The notes: generated by a model not told the origin, from the letters alone. Shown: positions 35,365 through 44,335, counted from the first letter of the stretch. The stretch: DNA of 47,966 nucleotides from Saprospiraceae bacterium (GCA_029263015.1 JAJCYI010000019.1:1-47966), one strand, 5' to 3'. Made by a program: numbers and translations.

Positions 35365-36429
35365 ATGAATAAGTCTATATACATTATTTGTTCATTGGCA
35401 TTTTTGCTCTTTGCAGCTGGCACGACTTGGGCCGGTAACCCTGATCGGCAGGGCGAAGCTGGGGCACCAGAGTTGCTGATGAACCCTTGGGCAAGGAGTG
35501 CTGGGCTTCATACCATGACAACGTCCATGATTACTGGTGTGGAGGCTATGCGCCTCAATATTGCTGGCTTGGCGAGGATAAACAAAACGGAAATTATTCT
35601 TGCAAATACCAGTTACCTGAGCGGCACCGACATCCAGTTCAATTCGATTGGATTGGCACAAAAGATAGGAAACAATAGTGCAATTGGTATTTCCTTGATG
35701 TCTGTTGATTTTGGGGATCTTCCAGTAACTACTACTAATTTACCAGAAGGGAATGGCGCTACTTTTAAGCCGCGTTATTTCAATTTCGGGCTTGGTTTTT
35801 CACATATTTTTGAAAACAAAGTGACTGTAGGCGTACTTGTTAGGTCAGTATCTGAGGCAATTGAAGATGTATCAGCTTCTGCCATAGCTCTTGATGCAGG
35901 TATACAATATGTCACAGGAGATCAAGATAATTTCAAGTTTGGTATTTCGCTCCGCAACGTTGGTGGAAGGATGGAATTCAAGGGAGAAGGTCTTGGAAAT
36001 AGTCTCAATATCCCTAGTTTTGATAACGAACGCTTCGTTACCATCAACCAGCGTGCTACTCCTTTCGAACTTCAATCGGTCCTTAACATCGGGATGTCTT
36101 ACGACTTCTATGTTGGAAGTGATAACCGAGTAACTGCAATTGGCAATTATACTTCCAATGCATTTTCAGAAGATCAAATTGGTGCTGGATTGGAGTTCTC
36201 TTTTAAGGAACTGATTATGTTACGAGGTGCTTATAAACTGGATTTCAGCCGACTCAATGATTCTGTTGATGATGAAGATCCACTCTATACAGGCCTTGCA
36301 TTAGGTGCTACTTTGAATGTGCCTGTCAGTAAAAAAGAGGGCGCACCGAGGATCGCATTCGATTATGCATATCGTACAACAAAAATTTTCGACGGCACCC
36401 ATAATTTTTCAGTGAGGATTAATTTGTAA
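35365..36429 (+). CDS. PorV/PorQ-like outer membrane beta-barrel protein
   Basis: A 354-residue protein from ATG 35365; the open frame reaches back to 35284 but the signal peptide (MNKSIYIICSLAFLLFAAGT, ending TWAG) fixes the start. The mature part begins GAPELLMNPWARSAGLHTMT, the hallmark N-terminus of PorV-like proteins, and continues as a barrel with many alternating strands (YFNFGLGFSHIF, KFGISLRNVGGRME, MLRGAYKLDF), ending FSVRINL. PorV shuttles T9SS cargo from the translocon to the cell surface; this paralogue next to a giant cargo gene may serve that protein specifically. A terminator follows at 36483-36515. Confidence 0.83.
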   Translation: MNKSIYIICSLAFLLFAAGTTWAGNPDRQGEAGAPELLMNPWARSAGLHTMTTSMITGVEAMRLNIAGLARINKTEIILANTSYLSGTDIQFNSIGLAQKIGNNSAIGISLMSVDFGDLPVTTTNLPEGNGATFKPRYFNFGLGFSHIFENKVTVGVLVRSVSEAIEDVSASAIALDAGIQYVTGDQDNFKFGISLRNVGGRMEFKGEGLGNSLNIPSFDNERFVTINQRATPFELQSVLNIGMSYDFYVGSDNRVTAIGNYTSNAFSEDQIGAGLEFSFKELIMLRGAYKLDFSRLNDSVDDEDPLYTGLALGATLNVPVSKKEGAPRIAFDYAYRTTKIFDGTHNFSVRINL

Positions 36430-36781
36430 TATTTTCATCATTGCTTTTATATTCCTTACTTTTGTGCCAAGCAAAAGCCAAGAACGTTTCTATCTTATTC
36501 AGGTAGAAGCGTTTTTGCCTTTTGATCTTAGCCTGAAAACATAAAGACTGGGGATTGTCCAAGAATTGGAGAGGCCACGGCAATCAGTTTTTCTTGTCTT
36601 TATTTTTTTCCTTCAAAACGATAATGTTCCTGCCTTTTTCAAGATAACAACTTGAAAGAGTTGGGATTGATTGATTTGTGGGGACTATGAAAGAAGCTAT
36701 AACTCATTGGATGAGCGTGTACACGTCTGGGGGCAATATAACTACTAAAAACCAAGGACCAAGAACCTTAAACTTTTCAAT
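36430..36781. other. Intergenic region between the PorV-like gene and greA
   Basis: It holds the terminator at 36483-36515 and, further right, the leader of greA with a short repeat of CCAAGGACCAAGAACC (36749-36772). A T-rich stretch around 36590-36610 could carry the greA promoter but no box matches well. Nothing else supported. Confidence 0.5.
36483..36515 (+). terminator. Rho-independent terminator after the PorV-like gene
   Basis: The stem AACGTTTCTA / TAGAAGCGTT (nine canonical pairs and one G-U pair) has an 11-base loop and is followed by a T-run. It lies 54 bases after the PorV-like stop. Confidence 0.75.
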
Positions 36782-37258
36782 ATGGCAACCAATAATTATT
36801 TGACACAAGAAGGCCACGATAGATTACGTGCTGAACTAGATGACCTCAAAGGAAGGGGAAGGCGAGAAGCATCAAGGGATATTGCTGAGGCAAGAGAAAA
36901 AGGAGATCTCTCCGAAAATGCAGAATACCATGCGGCCAAAGACGCACAAGGACTTTTGGAGGCAAAAATAAACGAACTTGAAAAGGCTCTTGTCAATGTG
37001 CGAATTTTGGACGCAGCCAATGTCGATACTTCGGAAGTGCGCTTACTGACCAGCGTTCGCATCAAAAACAAGAAAGTGAACAAGGAAATGGTTTATACCA
37101 TTGTTTCTGAACCAGAAGCTAACTTGAAAGAGAAAAAAATATCCGCAGGCTCTCCAATTGGTGCTGGATTGTTGGGTAAAAAAGTAGGAGAAATCGCAAA
37201 GATCCAAATACCTGCTGGTGTGATGGAAATTGAAATACTTGATATTTTCATTTCCTAA
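36782..37258 (+). CDS. greA: Transcription elongation factor GreA
   Basis: A 158-residue protein, the normal GreA length. The N-terminal coiled coil (EGHDRLRAELDDLKGRGRRE, IAEAREKGDLSENAEYHAAK) carries the conserved Asp/Glu tip GDLSENAEYHAAKD that reaches the polymerase active site, and the C-terminal FKBP-like domain ends SPIGAGLLGKKVGEIAKIQI. GreA rescues backtracked RNA polymerase by stimulating RNA cleavage. The HIT gene follows after 14 bases, likely one transcript. Confidence 0.96.
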   Translation: MATNNYLTQEGHDRLRAELDDLKGRGRREASRDIAEAREKGDLSENAEYHAAKDAQGLLEAKINELEKALVNVRILDAANVDTSEVRLLTSVRIKNKKVNKEMVYTIVSEPEANLKEKKISAGSPIGAGLLGKKVGEIAKIQIPAGVMEIEILDIFIS

Positions 37259-37272
37259 AACCATCTTTTCAA

Positions 37273-37668
37273 ATGGCCAGCATTTTTACCAAAATAATCA
37301 ACGGCGAAATCCCCTGCCACAAAATCGCTGAGACGGAAGACCATTTCGCGTTTCTTGACATCAATCCAACAGCTAAAGGCCACACGTTGGCCATTCCAAA
37401 AAAAGAAATTGATTATCTATTTGACCTTACCGACGAACAGTTGTCTGGTTTGATGGCTTTTGCAAAGCGGGTTGCCAAAGCCCTCGAAATAACGATTGAT
37501 TGCAAGAGGGTGGGGGTGTCGGTGATTGGGACGGAAGTGCCCCATGCGCATATCCATTTAATTCCTTTCACACAAGAAACACAAATGAACATCGTTGGGT
37601 CAAAGATGACCATTACTCAAGATGAATTATCCAATATTGCAAAGGACATCCGAGCCAATTTCAAATAA
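37273..37668 (+). CDS. HIT family nucleotide hydrolase
   Basis: A 131-residue histidine-triad protein, HinT/PKCI-like. It has FTKIINGEIPCHKIAE, FLDINPTAKGHTLAIPK, and the triad VPHAHIHLIPF with His91, His93 and His95. These enzymes hydrolyse AMP or GMP esters and amides. The stop codon TAA is also the left target duplication of the family A element that follows directly (37666-37831). Confidence 0.95.
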   Translation: MASIFTKIINGEIPCHKIAETEDHFAFLDINPTAKGHTLAIPKKEIDYLFDLTDEQLSGLMAFAKRVAKALEITIDCKRVGVSVIGTEVPHAHIHLIPFTQETQMNIVGSKMTITQDELSNIAKDIRANFK

Positions 37669-37831
37669 GGGAGTAGGCAATAAATAAGCTACCCAATTTT
37701 GCGAAGTTATATTTTCTTGTAAAAGTGCTTGAAAAACTAAGAATAGTGGGGCTATGGTTCTTTTTTCAAGTGTTTTTAGAAGGAAAAAGAACGAGCCCAA
37801 ATGGGTAGGTTATTTGTTGCCTATTCCCTAA
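37666..37831. mobile_element. MITE-like element, family A, abutting the HIT stop codon
   Basis: A 160-bp element (37669-37828) between TAA duplications. The inverted ends GGGAGTAGGCAATAAATAAG and, read on the other strand, GGGAATAGGCAACAAATAAC agree over 24 of 27 bases. The subterminal GGGTAGCTTATTT (reverse strand) is shared with the copy at 31017-31200. It lies between the convergent HIT and ruvC genes and its hairpin ends may help stop both transcripts. No coding capacity. Confidence 0.75.
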
Positions 37832-37847
37832 GTTTTAATACTATTTT

Positions 37848-38408
37848 TCAAGTTTTTCTGCCAGGGTTGTCTTTTATGAACCCCGACCAATCCTTGTATT
37901 TTTTTCCTTTCCCGATGGCTGAGTTTGATTGAAAATAATGGCACATTGCTGTGGCCAAAGCATCTGTAGCATCTAAATATGCATTGTCTAATTTGATGTT
38001 TAAGATACTTTCCAACATGGCAGCTACCTGCTCCTTGCTTGCATTGCCGTTTCCTGTTACTGACTGTTTTATTTTTTTGGGAGAATACTCTGTAACCTCG
38101 ACGCCATTGGTAATGGCGGCTGCCATAGCTACGCCTTGTGCCCGCCCCAATTTCAACATAGATTGGACGTTTTTACCATAAAATGGAGCTTCGATGGCCA
38201 ACTCTTTTGGCTTGTATTTTTGAATGAGTAATTGCAATTCCTCAAAGATCATTTTTAACTTTAGTTGGTGTTCTTTGAGGAAGCCCATTGAGATTGCGCC
38301 CATTTCCAGGACGGTCACTTTCTTTTGAACAATTTCAATAATGGCGAAGCCCATTACATTTGACCCAGGATCAACTCCGAGGTAGCGATATGTACTGTTT
38401 TTGTTCAT
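37848..38408 (-). CDS. ruvC: Holliday junction resolvase RuvC
   Basis: A 186-residue endonuclease. The four acidic catalytic residues are visible: Asp13 in LGVDPGSNVMGFAI, Glu73 in AIEAPFYGKNVQS, and Asp146 and Asp149 in DATDALATAMCH. RuvC cuts Holliday junctions together with RuvAB. It is divergently oriented to the flippase-like gene, with 69 bases between the starts. Confidence 0.96.
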   Translation of the reverse strand: MNKNSTYRYLGVDPGSNVMGFAIIEIVQKKVTVLEMGAISMGFLKEHQLKLKMIFEELQLLIQKYKPKELAIEAPFYGKNVQSMLKLGRAQGVAMAAAITNGVEVTEYSPKKIKQSVTGNGNASKEQVAAMLESILNIKLDNAYLDATDALATAMCHYFQSNSAIGKGKKYKDWSGFIKDNPGRKT

Positions 38409-38477
38409 AATTCGGGTAAATCTAAACTTAATTCAGTTCAATTCGATACTTTTCCAAGTCCTAAACCCGCTTCAATT

Positions 38478-39473
38478 TTGCCAAAGAAAAAACTTCTCAA
38501 TTTATTGATTAAAATTGTAATTGCTGTCCTGTTGGCAGGGGCAATTTATATGCAAGTATTTTCCCGACAAGATGCATCATCGCTTTGGCAAGCTCTTTTA
38601 CAGCATTTCACATTTCCGAATTTAATGTGGTTGGTTATGGTGGTCTTTTTAGCTCCTTTTAACCTCGCATTTGAATCGCTCAAATGGCGGAAACTGATCC
38701 GATCATTTACCAGAATTGGATTTTGGAAAACATATAAAGCAGTTCTTTCAGGAGTCACGATTGCCATATTCACCCCAAACCGGGTAGGGGAATATGGTGG
38801 CAGGGTGCTGTTTATTGAGCCTGAACATAATTGGAAGGCCGTTATTGCAACATTGGTAGGGAGCTTGGCACAACTGCTGGTCATCCTTTCGGCAGGTTTG
38901 CTTGGGTTGGTTTATTTTTCAAATAACTTTTTGAGGTTTGATTGGGAGGTGTTGCCTTTGGTCATGAGTTTGGGTGTGGTGCTGGTTGGGTTAATGGTAT
39001 TTTGCTTTTTTAATATTGACCTTCTTATACCGGTGGTAAAACGATTGCCGTATGTTCACTTTTTTAAACGTTACTTCAAACACCTCTTGGTACTGAAAAG
39101 CTATTCTTCCAAAGAACTATGGACAGCACTTGGCTATGCCTTTCTAAGATTTTGCACTTATTCATTGCAGTATTATTTATTGTTAAAATTCTATGGCATT
39201 CCGGTGTCTTTAATAACTGGGATGGCCGGTATAACTACGATTTTTTTTGTTCAGGCGAGTATCCCTTTGCCACCTGTGATGGGGCTGCTTGCCAGGGGAG
39301 AAATTGCCTTGCATATTTGGGGATTTTTTAGTGAAGATCAGGTCGGCATATTGGCAGCCACATTCACACTTTTCGTAATAAATATAGCTATCCCTGCGTT
39401 ACTCGGTTTGGTGTTTATTGTCCAAATAAACATTTTAAAATCCTTAGGTTATAAAAATGGTAATGAAGGCTAA
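38478..39473 (+). CDS. Flippase-like integral membrane protein (lysylphosphatidylglycerol-synthase TM family)
   Basis: A 331-residue polytopic protein starting with TTG at 38478; no ATG lies close. It has about eight hydrophobic segments, starting LLNLLIKIVIAVLLAGAIYM and ending IALFVINIAIPALLGLVFIV-like, and the typical charged motif FTPNRVGEYGGRVLFIEP after the third segment. The family (UPF0104/flippase domain) moves lipids across the inner membrane in several systems. The stop overlaps the next gene by 17 bases, so the two are translated together. Confidence 0.85.
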   Translation: MPKKKLLNLLIKIVIAVLLAGAIYMQVFSRQDASSLWQALLQHFTFPNLMWLVMVVFLAPFNLAFESLKWRKLIRSFTRIGFWKTYKAVLSGVTIAIFTPNRVGEYGGRVLFIEPEHNWKAVIATLVGSLAQLLVILSAGLLGLVYFSNNFLRFDWEVLPLVMSLGVVLVGLMVFCFFNIDLLIPVVKRLPYVHFFKRYFKHLLVLKSYSSKELWTALGYAFLRFCTYSLQYYLLLKFYGIPVSLITGMAGITTIFFVQASIPLPPVMGLLARGEIALHIWGFFSEDQVGILAATFTLFVINIAIPALLGLVFIVQINILKSLGYKNGNEG

Positions 39474-40317
39474 AATATTGATATTCAGCTGTATGTGCGT
39501 GTTTTTGTCCTTTCAGAATGGAACGACCTCAATGCGAGGGAAGCCAAGTGTTGATCTTGTTTTCAGTGATCCTTGTTTCTCTCAAAACCTGGCTTTCGAA
39601 TCAGGTGAACAACTGACTTATAAGATATTTTACAATTGGCATTTTATCTGGTTATCTGCTGGAGAAGTAACCTTCAAAGTGATTGACGATGACGATCAGT
39701 TTCATTATCAGGTCATTGGAGAGACGTACCATTCCTACAATTGGTTTTTTGAAGTGAAAGACTATTTCGACTCATGGGTTCAAAAGGATAACCTTTTACC
39801 GATCCGTGCAATAAAATCCATCAAAGAAGGAAAATACCAGGTGTATGATGACCTGACTTTCGACCAGACGAGAAACAAGATTTACAATGAGCGAGGAAAG
39901 GCGAAAGACGACATTCGGGAAAAGCACAATTTCCAAGTTGAAGGTTGCATGTACGACATGGTTTCAATCTTGTATTATGCCCGCAATATTGATTTTTCAG
40001 ATACCAGCGAAGGGGCTGTTTTTCCGATAAATATTTTTGCAGACAAAGAAACCTGGCCGCTAAAAGTGGTATATGAGGGTAAGGAATCACATAAAAAAGT
40101 AAAAGGAAAGGGCTATTTCGATACGCTCAAGTTCAGTCCTGAGGTGATCGAGGGGGATTTATTTCCAGATGGTGCTCAGGCACACGTCTGGGTCAGTGAT
40201 GATGGAAATAAAATACCTTTGATCATCGAATCGCCATTGTCGGTAGGCTCGGCAAAAGCTATTCTAAAAAAACATGAGGGTTTGCGATACCCTTTGACTT
40301 CCATGATTGGGGATTGA
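39457..40317 (+). CDS. DUF3108 domain-containing secreted protein
   Basis: A 286-residue protein with a signal peptide (KAKILIFSCMCVFLSFQNGT). The mature part matches the DUF3108 pattern: FESGEQLTYKIFYNWHFIWL, AGEVTFKVIDDD, YHSYNWFFEVKDYFDSWVQ, LPIRAIKSIKEGKYQVYDD, and VWVSDDGNKIPLIIESPLSVGSAKA-like. The family is beta-rich, periplasmic and of unknown function. It overlaps the flippase-like gene by 17 bases. ATG 39463 is a second possible start. Confidence 0.85.
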   Translation: MVMKAKILIFSCMCVFLSFQNGTTSMRGKPSVDLVFSDPCFSQNLAFESGEQLTYKIFYNWHFIWLSAGEVTFKVIDDDDQFHYQVIGETYHSYNWFFEVKDYFDSWVQKDNLLPIRAIKSIKEGKYQVYDDLTFDQTRNKIYNERGKAKDDIREKHNFQVEGCMYDMVSILYYARNIDFSDTSEGAVFPINIFADKETWPLKVVYEGKESHKKVKGKGYFDTLKFSPEVIEGDLFPDGAQAHVWVSDDGNKIPLIIESPLSVGSAKAILKKHEGLRYPLTSMIGD

Positions 40318-40399
40318 GTTGTCATTAGTGTGTCAAGGAATTTTCCTGTTCAGGATAGGCGTGCATTTTACATTTCTCATTTTACATTTCTTTTCAATT

Positions 40400-41008
40400 A
40401 TGAAAAAATGGCTCGTTATCGTTGGCTTACTTCTCACTTTCTTGTTAGGGGTAATCGTGGCTCGTTGGTATTTTGAAATTCCAGATGTAAAATCTACTGA
40501 AAATGCCACGGTATTGCTTGAAAAGATAAAGGCCGTCACCAAACTGATTACCGTGGAAGGTTATCTTTCCGAAATTTATGACTATCAAGATTACTATGGT
40601 TATGACTTGCCCGGCTTCCGGAAAAAAGCATTGTTGCGTATAAAAGCAAAAGTATCAGTAGGTTATGATTTGGAAGGAATGAAAATTACTTCCTTTCCAG
40701 AACGGAAAACAATAGAGATCTCAGAACTTACATTTCCTGAATTGCTTTCGTTGGAACACGAACTTGATTATTACGATATACAAGAAGGAGTTTTCAATAA
40801 TTTTTCAACAGATGATTATAATAAACTGAACGCCAACGCTAAGGATTATATCAGGCAGAAAGCCCAGGAAAGCGAATTATTTGACCGGGCTAGGTTACAG
40901 CGGAATAACGTCTTTGAAATGATCCAACTTTTGGTTGAGGGCGCAGGGTGGCAATTGGTGATTTTGGAGACCGAAGGAATGTTAACTCCTGACACTTTGC
41001 AGCAATAA
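40400..41008 (+). CDS. DUF4230 domain-containing membrane-anchored protein
   Basis: A 202-residue protein from ATG 40400, which opens the signal anchor MKKWLVIVGLLLTFLLGVIV; the open frame extends upstream to 40307 without sense. The outer part carries the DUF4230 pattern (ITVEGYLSEIYDYQDYYG, LLRIKAKVSVGYDLEGMKI, ERKTIEISELTFPELLSLEH). Function unknown. It follows the DUF3108 gene by about 80 bases on the same strand and may belong to the same operon. Confidence 0.82.
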   Translation: MKKWLVIVGLLLTFLLGVIVARWYFEIPDVKSTENATVLLEKIKAVTKLITVEGYLSEIYDYQDYYGYDLPGFRKKALLRIKAKVSVGYDLEGMKITSFPERKTIEISELTFPELLSLEHELDYYDIQEGVFNNFSTDDYNKLNANAKDYIRQKAQESELFDRARLQRNNVFEMIQLLVEGAGWQLVILETEGMLTPDTLQQ

Positions 41009-41103
41009 CTGTTGACTCGGATTTTATTTTGAAAATAAACACCATCTTGGTGCGAGATTTTCTTCCCTCAAGCCTACTACCATTCGGATACCAAATCAGA
41101 TAA

Positions 41104-41763
41104 ATGGAATTTTCCTCCGACAATAATTTGGAAGCTTTGTGTGACTCGTTTAAAGGCATGACCAAGCAAAAGGCCTTTGTTGTCCTGCACGAGCTGGATG
41201 ATAATCAACTGTGGCAGTTGTACAAGTCAGGATTGGAGGATGGGTTGGTTATGCTTTTCAGAAAATACCACCGCCAAATAGTTGTATTGGTGTACAAGAA
41301 GTTGAATGCCAATGGAGATGTGAAATTGGGTCAAGTGCAGGATGGTTTTGGAGATTTTATTGAACAGGTGCTCGCTGGTCGTTATTCCGATGAGGTTTTG
41401 AAAAAGAACTTCACCGCATTTTCAGTTCACCATCTTTCTTATCTGGTACGATCAAAAATGAAGCTAGCTGTGAACACTAGGGTGGAAAGATTAAATGAAT
41501 CTACAGATTTTCACAATCATAGCGCTCCAGGCCTTCATGTGGAAGAGAAAATAGATTTCAGTAAAGTTGTTGATTTCATTCCTAAAATATCAAATGCAGC
41601 ATATCGCATGGTGTTGTACCTTGTTTTTATCATGGGGTACAACAGCAAAGATTTGATTGAAATATTTGGACAACGTGAAAAGGCTTACAACAATCGATCA
41701 AGGGCGCTGAAAGCCTTCCGGGTTCTCCTGGAAAAAGAAGGTGTTTTAGATGAACTTCGGTGA
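41104..41763 (+). CDS. Divergent ECF-type sigma factor-like protein
   Basis: A 219-residue protein. A region 2-like stretch (LVMLFRKYHRQIVVLVYKKL) and a region 4-like C-terminus (YRMVLYLVFIMGYNSKDLIE, QREKAYNNRSRALKAFRVLL) with a helix-turn-helix look can be made out, but the motifs are weak and the spacing is longer than in standard ECF factors. The next gene overlaps by 14 bases and encodes a single-pass membrane protein, the usual layout of a sigma/anti-sigma pair. The assignment is an inference from layout and weak similarity. Confidence 0.55.
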   Translation: MEFSSDNNLEALCDSFKGMTKQKAFVVLHELDDNQLWQLYKSGLEDGLVMLFRKYHRQIVVLVYKKLNANGDVKLGQVQDGFGDFIEQVLAGRYSDEVLKKNFTAFSVHHLSYLVRSKMKLAVNTRVERLNESTDFHNHSAPGLHVEEKIDFSKVVDFIPKISNAAYRMVLYLVFIMGYNSKDLIEIFGQREKAYNNRSRALKAFRVLLEKEGVLDELR

Positions 41764-42196
41764 ATTGACTAAAATATCAAAAATGAAATTTGAAAAAATA
41801 TTGCCATTTGACACATTATTGGATTACTTGGAAGGGAAAGTAAACCTTCCTAAATCCGATCAAATTCAAGAATTGCTGCACCAAGATGTGGAAGCACAAG
41901 AACTGGTCGAGGGATTGGAAGCGATCTATGCCAATGAGCAATTGGACAGGGAGGCATTGGAATCAAGTTTTGCCAAAATGGAATTGGTCATTGAAGAGAA
42001 AATATATTCTCATAAATCCTTCGGGAACCACCTAATTGACTTAAACCGGCAGCTGCGTAGAGCGGCTGCTCTTTTTATTCTTTTCTTCACTTTTTCATTT
42101 TTGGTAATGGAGGGTCTTTCCAATAGCAATTATGAACGACCCCAAGTATATTCTGGCCCCTATGACCTGGCCATGGGGAGCAAGATAGCTCCTTAG
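41750..42196 (+). CDS. Membrane protein, putative anti-sigma factor
   Basis: A 148-residue protein (ATG 41783 is an alternative start). The N-terminal half is acidic and helical (LDYLEGKVNLPKSDQIQELL, DVEAQELVEGLEAIYANEQL), as in cytosolic anti-sigma domains; one transmembrane segment follows (AAALFILFFTFSFLVMEGL) and a short outer tail. It overlaps the sigma-like gene by 14 bases, which implies coupled translation. No known anti-sigma motif (such as the zinc HxxxCxxC) is present. Confidence 0.55.
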   Translation: MNFGELTKISKMKFEKILPFDTLLDYLEGKVNLPKSDQIQELLHQDVEAQELVEGLEAIYANEQLDREALESSFAKMELVIEEKIYSHKSFGNHLIDLNRQLRRAAALFILFFTFSFLVMEGLSNSNYERPQVYSGPYDLAMGSKIAP

Positions 42197-42303
42197 TTAT
42201 CAACATCTTATGTGATATTTTTTAAAAATTCTTTCATTCCTCATAAAAACTTCTATTTTCGCCGTTCTAACAAATAAATTTTTTCACTAAAACATAATTT
42301 TTT

Positions 42304-44316
42304 ATGGCTCCTGCTTATAAATTGATGCTTATATCCTGGCTATGCGTGGCAGTGTGGGTAGCATTTGTTATTATTTCCAATAAAAAAGTACACCCAAAAG
42401 CATTGTTCGCTTTGTTCATGGTAGAGCTTTGGGAACGCTTTAGTTATTATGGTATGCGAGCATTGCTCGTGCTGTACATGATTGCCCAAGTTTCTACGGG
42501 GATTGATGGTGGGTTTGGTTTTAGCGATGCAAAAGCATTCGGTATTTATGGGGCATATGGGGCCTTGGTTTATTTGACTCCGATCATCGGAGGATATTTT
42601 GCCGACAAAATGATGGGCTTCCGAAAAGCGATCACATGGGGCGCACTCCTTATGGCCGCAGGGCAGTTTACATTGTTCATGGACAACAAAACGACCTTCT
42701 TTCTTGGATTAGCGTTGCTGGTCGTTGGTAACGGTTTTTTCAAACCCAACATATCCAGTATGATTGGCCGTTTTTACCCAGAAGGTGATCCTCGGCGTGA
42801 TGGGGCGTTCACTATTTTCTACATGGGAATCAACATTGGGGCTTTTCTCGCACCGCTTACTTGTGGAGTAATTGGTGAAATCGAAGGTTGGAAATATGGT
42901 TTCTTGGCAGCAGGCATAGGCATGTTTGTTGGCTACTTGACCTTCATTTGGGCACAAAACAAAGGTATTTATGAAAAATTTGGATTGCCGCCCGACAATG
43001 TTGATGAAGTCAGGATGGCAGGCATTGGTGCCAATCTTCTACCTTATGTGGCTACCTTGATTTTAGTTCCTTTGGTTTGGATGCTTGTCATCCAAAATGA
43101 TGTGGTGGACGTGCTGTTGGTGATTGTTGGCGGGGGAATACTTGGTTACTTGTTGTTTGTGGTGGCACCGAAATATGAAAGAGAACAACAACAGCGTATT
43201 TGGGTAATCGTTTTGTTGCTGTTTTTCACCACCGTTTTCTGGACGTTTTTTGAACTGGCGGGATCAGCACTTAATGTCTTTACTGCCCGTAACGTGGATA
43301 AAAACATCCTTGGTTTTGAGGCGCAGACAACTTTGTTCCAATCTGTCAATCCGTTTTTCATCATGCTGTTTGCACCGATTTACTCTTGGATGTGGATCAA
43401 ATTATCGAAAGCAGGTAAGGAACCAGCGGCTCCCTATAAATTTGGAGTCGGTCTGATCCTTCTTGGGGCTGGATTTTTAGCACTGAATTTAGGAGGAGTA
43501 GGTGCTGCGGCAGGCCTTGTCCCAGCATTTTTCCTTATCATGCTTTATCTGCTCCACACGCTTGGTGAACTGACTCTCTCACCTGTTGGCCTTTCGTTGG
43601 TTACAAAACTGGCACCGCTGAAGATTGTAGGCTTTTTGATGGGCATTTGGTTTCTATCCTCTTCCATCGCTCATCAGGCTGGAAAACACATTGCAAAAAT
43701 GATGGCTGTGGATGAAGCAAAAGTTGTTGCCAGCGATACTTTTCAAGGATGCATGGACAATGAAGAGATCAAGTCGGCTCTCAAAGCTGATTTTTTCCAA
43801 GCCTGGTTGAGCGACAATCAAGAAATTGCCGAAGGTGGAACAGATCCTTGTGCAGGCCTGACCGGCGATGCACTTGATCTTTGTAAGGGAAAACAATCGT
43901 TGGACGATGGTCTTGCCCATCCTGAATTTGTAAAATATTTGAACCAGCAAGTTGGCAGTACTAAATATTATGCTGGCAAATTGCAGATCAAGGAACTGAA
44001 AGAAAAGGCCGAAAAGATCGGTAATGCACGTGCCAAGGAAAAGGAGATGAATAAAAGTTTCGTGACCTTCTTGACAACCGACTCTGCGCTGGCAGCACCC
44101 ACAGGCAATGCTGAGGTCAGAGTTATGACCAAAGTAGAAGCAGAAGCTGCAACTGCTAGTAGTAGTTCTGGAGATGTTATTCAGTGCTTGCGCCAAGATA
44201 CACTTGGCCTGGCGCTCGGAGTTTTCCAGAAGCTTGGATTCATAGCCATCGGCTGTGGCATACTCTTGTTCCTTCTTGGGCCTATGGTTTCCCGTTGGAT
44301 GCACGGCATCAAATAA
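42304..44316 (+). CDS. POT/PTR2 family peptide transporter with an inserted loop
   Basis: A 670-residue proton-coupled oligopeptide transporter. The signature LFMVELWERFSYYGMRALLV gives the E-x-x-E-R motif, followed by YGALVYLTPIIGGYFADKMM, GNGFFKPNISSMIG and FYMGINIGAFLAP. The C-terminal part has GELTLSPVGLSLVTKLAP and LMGIWFLSSSIAHQAGKHIA. Unlike standard POT proteins (450-520 residues), about 160 residues are inserted before the last membrane segment: a charged, helical stretch with a possible disulfide (DPCAGLTGDALDLCKGK) and a Ser-rich run. The last segment LGFIAIGCGILLFLLGPMVS follows. The insertion is probably extracytoplasmic. Many Bacteroidota POT members have such additions. Confidence 0.92.
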   Translation: MAPAYKLMLISWLCVAVWVAFVIISNKKVHPKALFALFMVELWERFSYYGMRALLVLYMIAQVSTGIDGGFGFSDAKAFGIYGAYGALVYLTPIIGGYFADKMMGFRKAITWGALLMAAGQFTLFMDNKTTFFLGLALLVVGNGFFKPNISSMIGRFYPEGDPRRDGAFTIFYMGINIGAFLAPLTCGVIGEIEGWKYGFLAAGIGMFVGYLTFIWAQNKGIYEKFGLPPDNVDEVRMAGIGANLLPYVATLILVPLVWMLVIQNDVVDVLLVIVGGGILGYLLFVVAPKYEREQQQRIWVIVLLLFFTTVFWTFFELAGSALNVFTARNVDKNILGFEAQTTLFQSVNPFFIMLFAPIYSWMWIKLSKAGKEPAAPYKFGVGLILLGAGFLALNLGGVGAAAGLVPAFFLIMLYLLHTLGELTLSPVGLSLVTKLAPLKIVGFLMGIWFLSSSIAHQAGKHIAKMMAVDEAKVVASDTFQGCMDNEEIKSALKADFFQAWLSDNQEIAEGGTDPCAGLTGDALDLCKGKQSLDDGLAHPEFVKYLNQQVGSTKYYAGKLQIKELKEKAEKIGNARAKEKEMNKSFVTFLTTDSALAAPTGNAEVRVMTKVEAEAATASSSSGDVIQCLRQDTLGLALGVFQKLGFIAIGCGILLFLLGPMVSRWMHGIK

Positions 44317-44335
44317 GATTTACCTATTTCAATAT

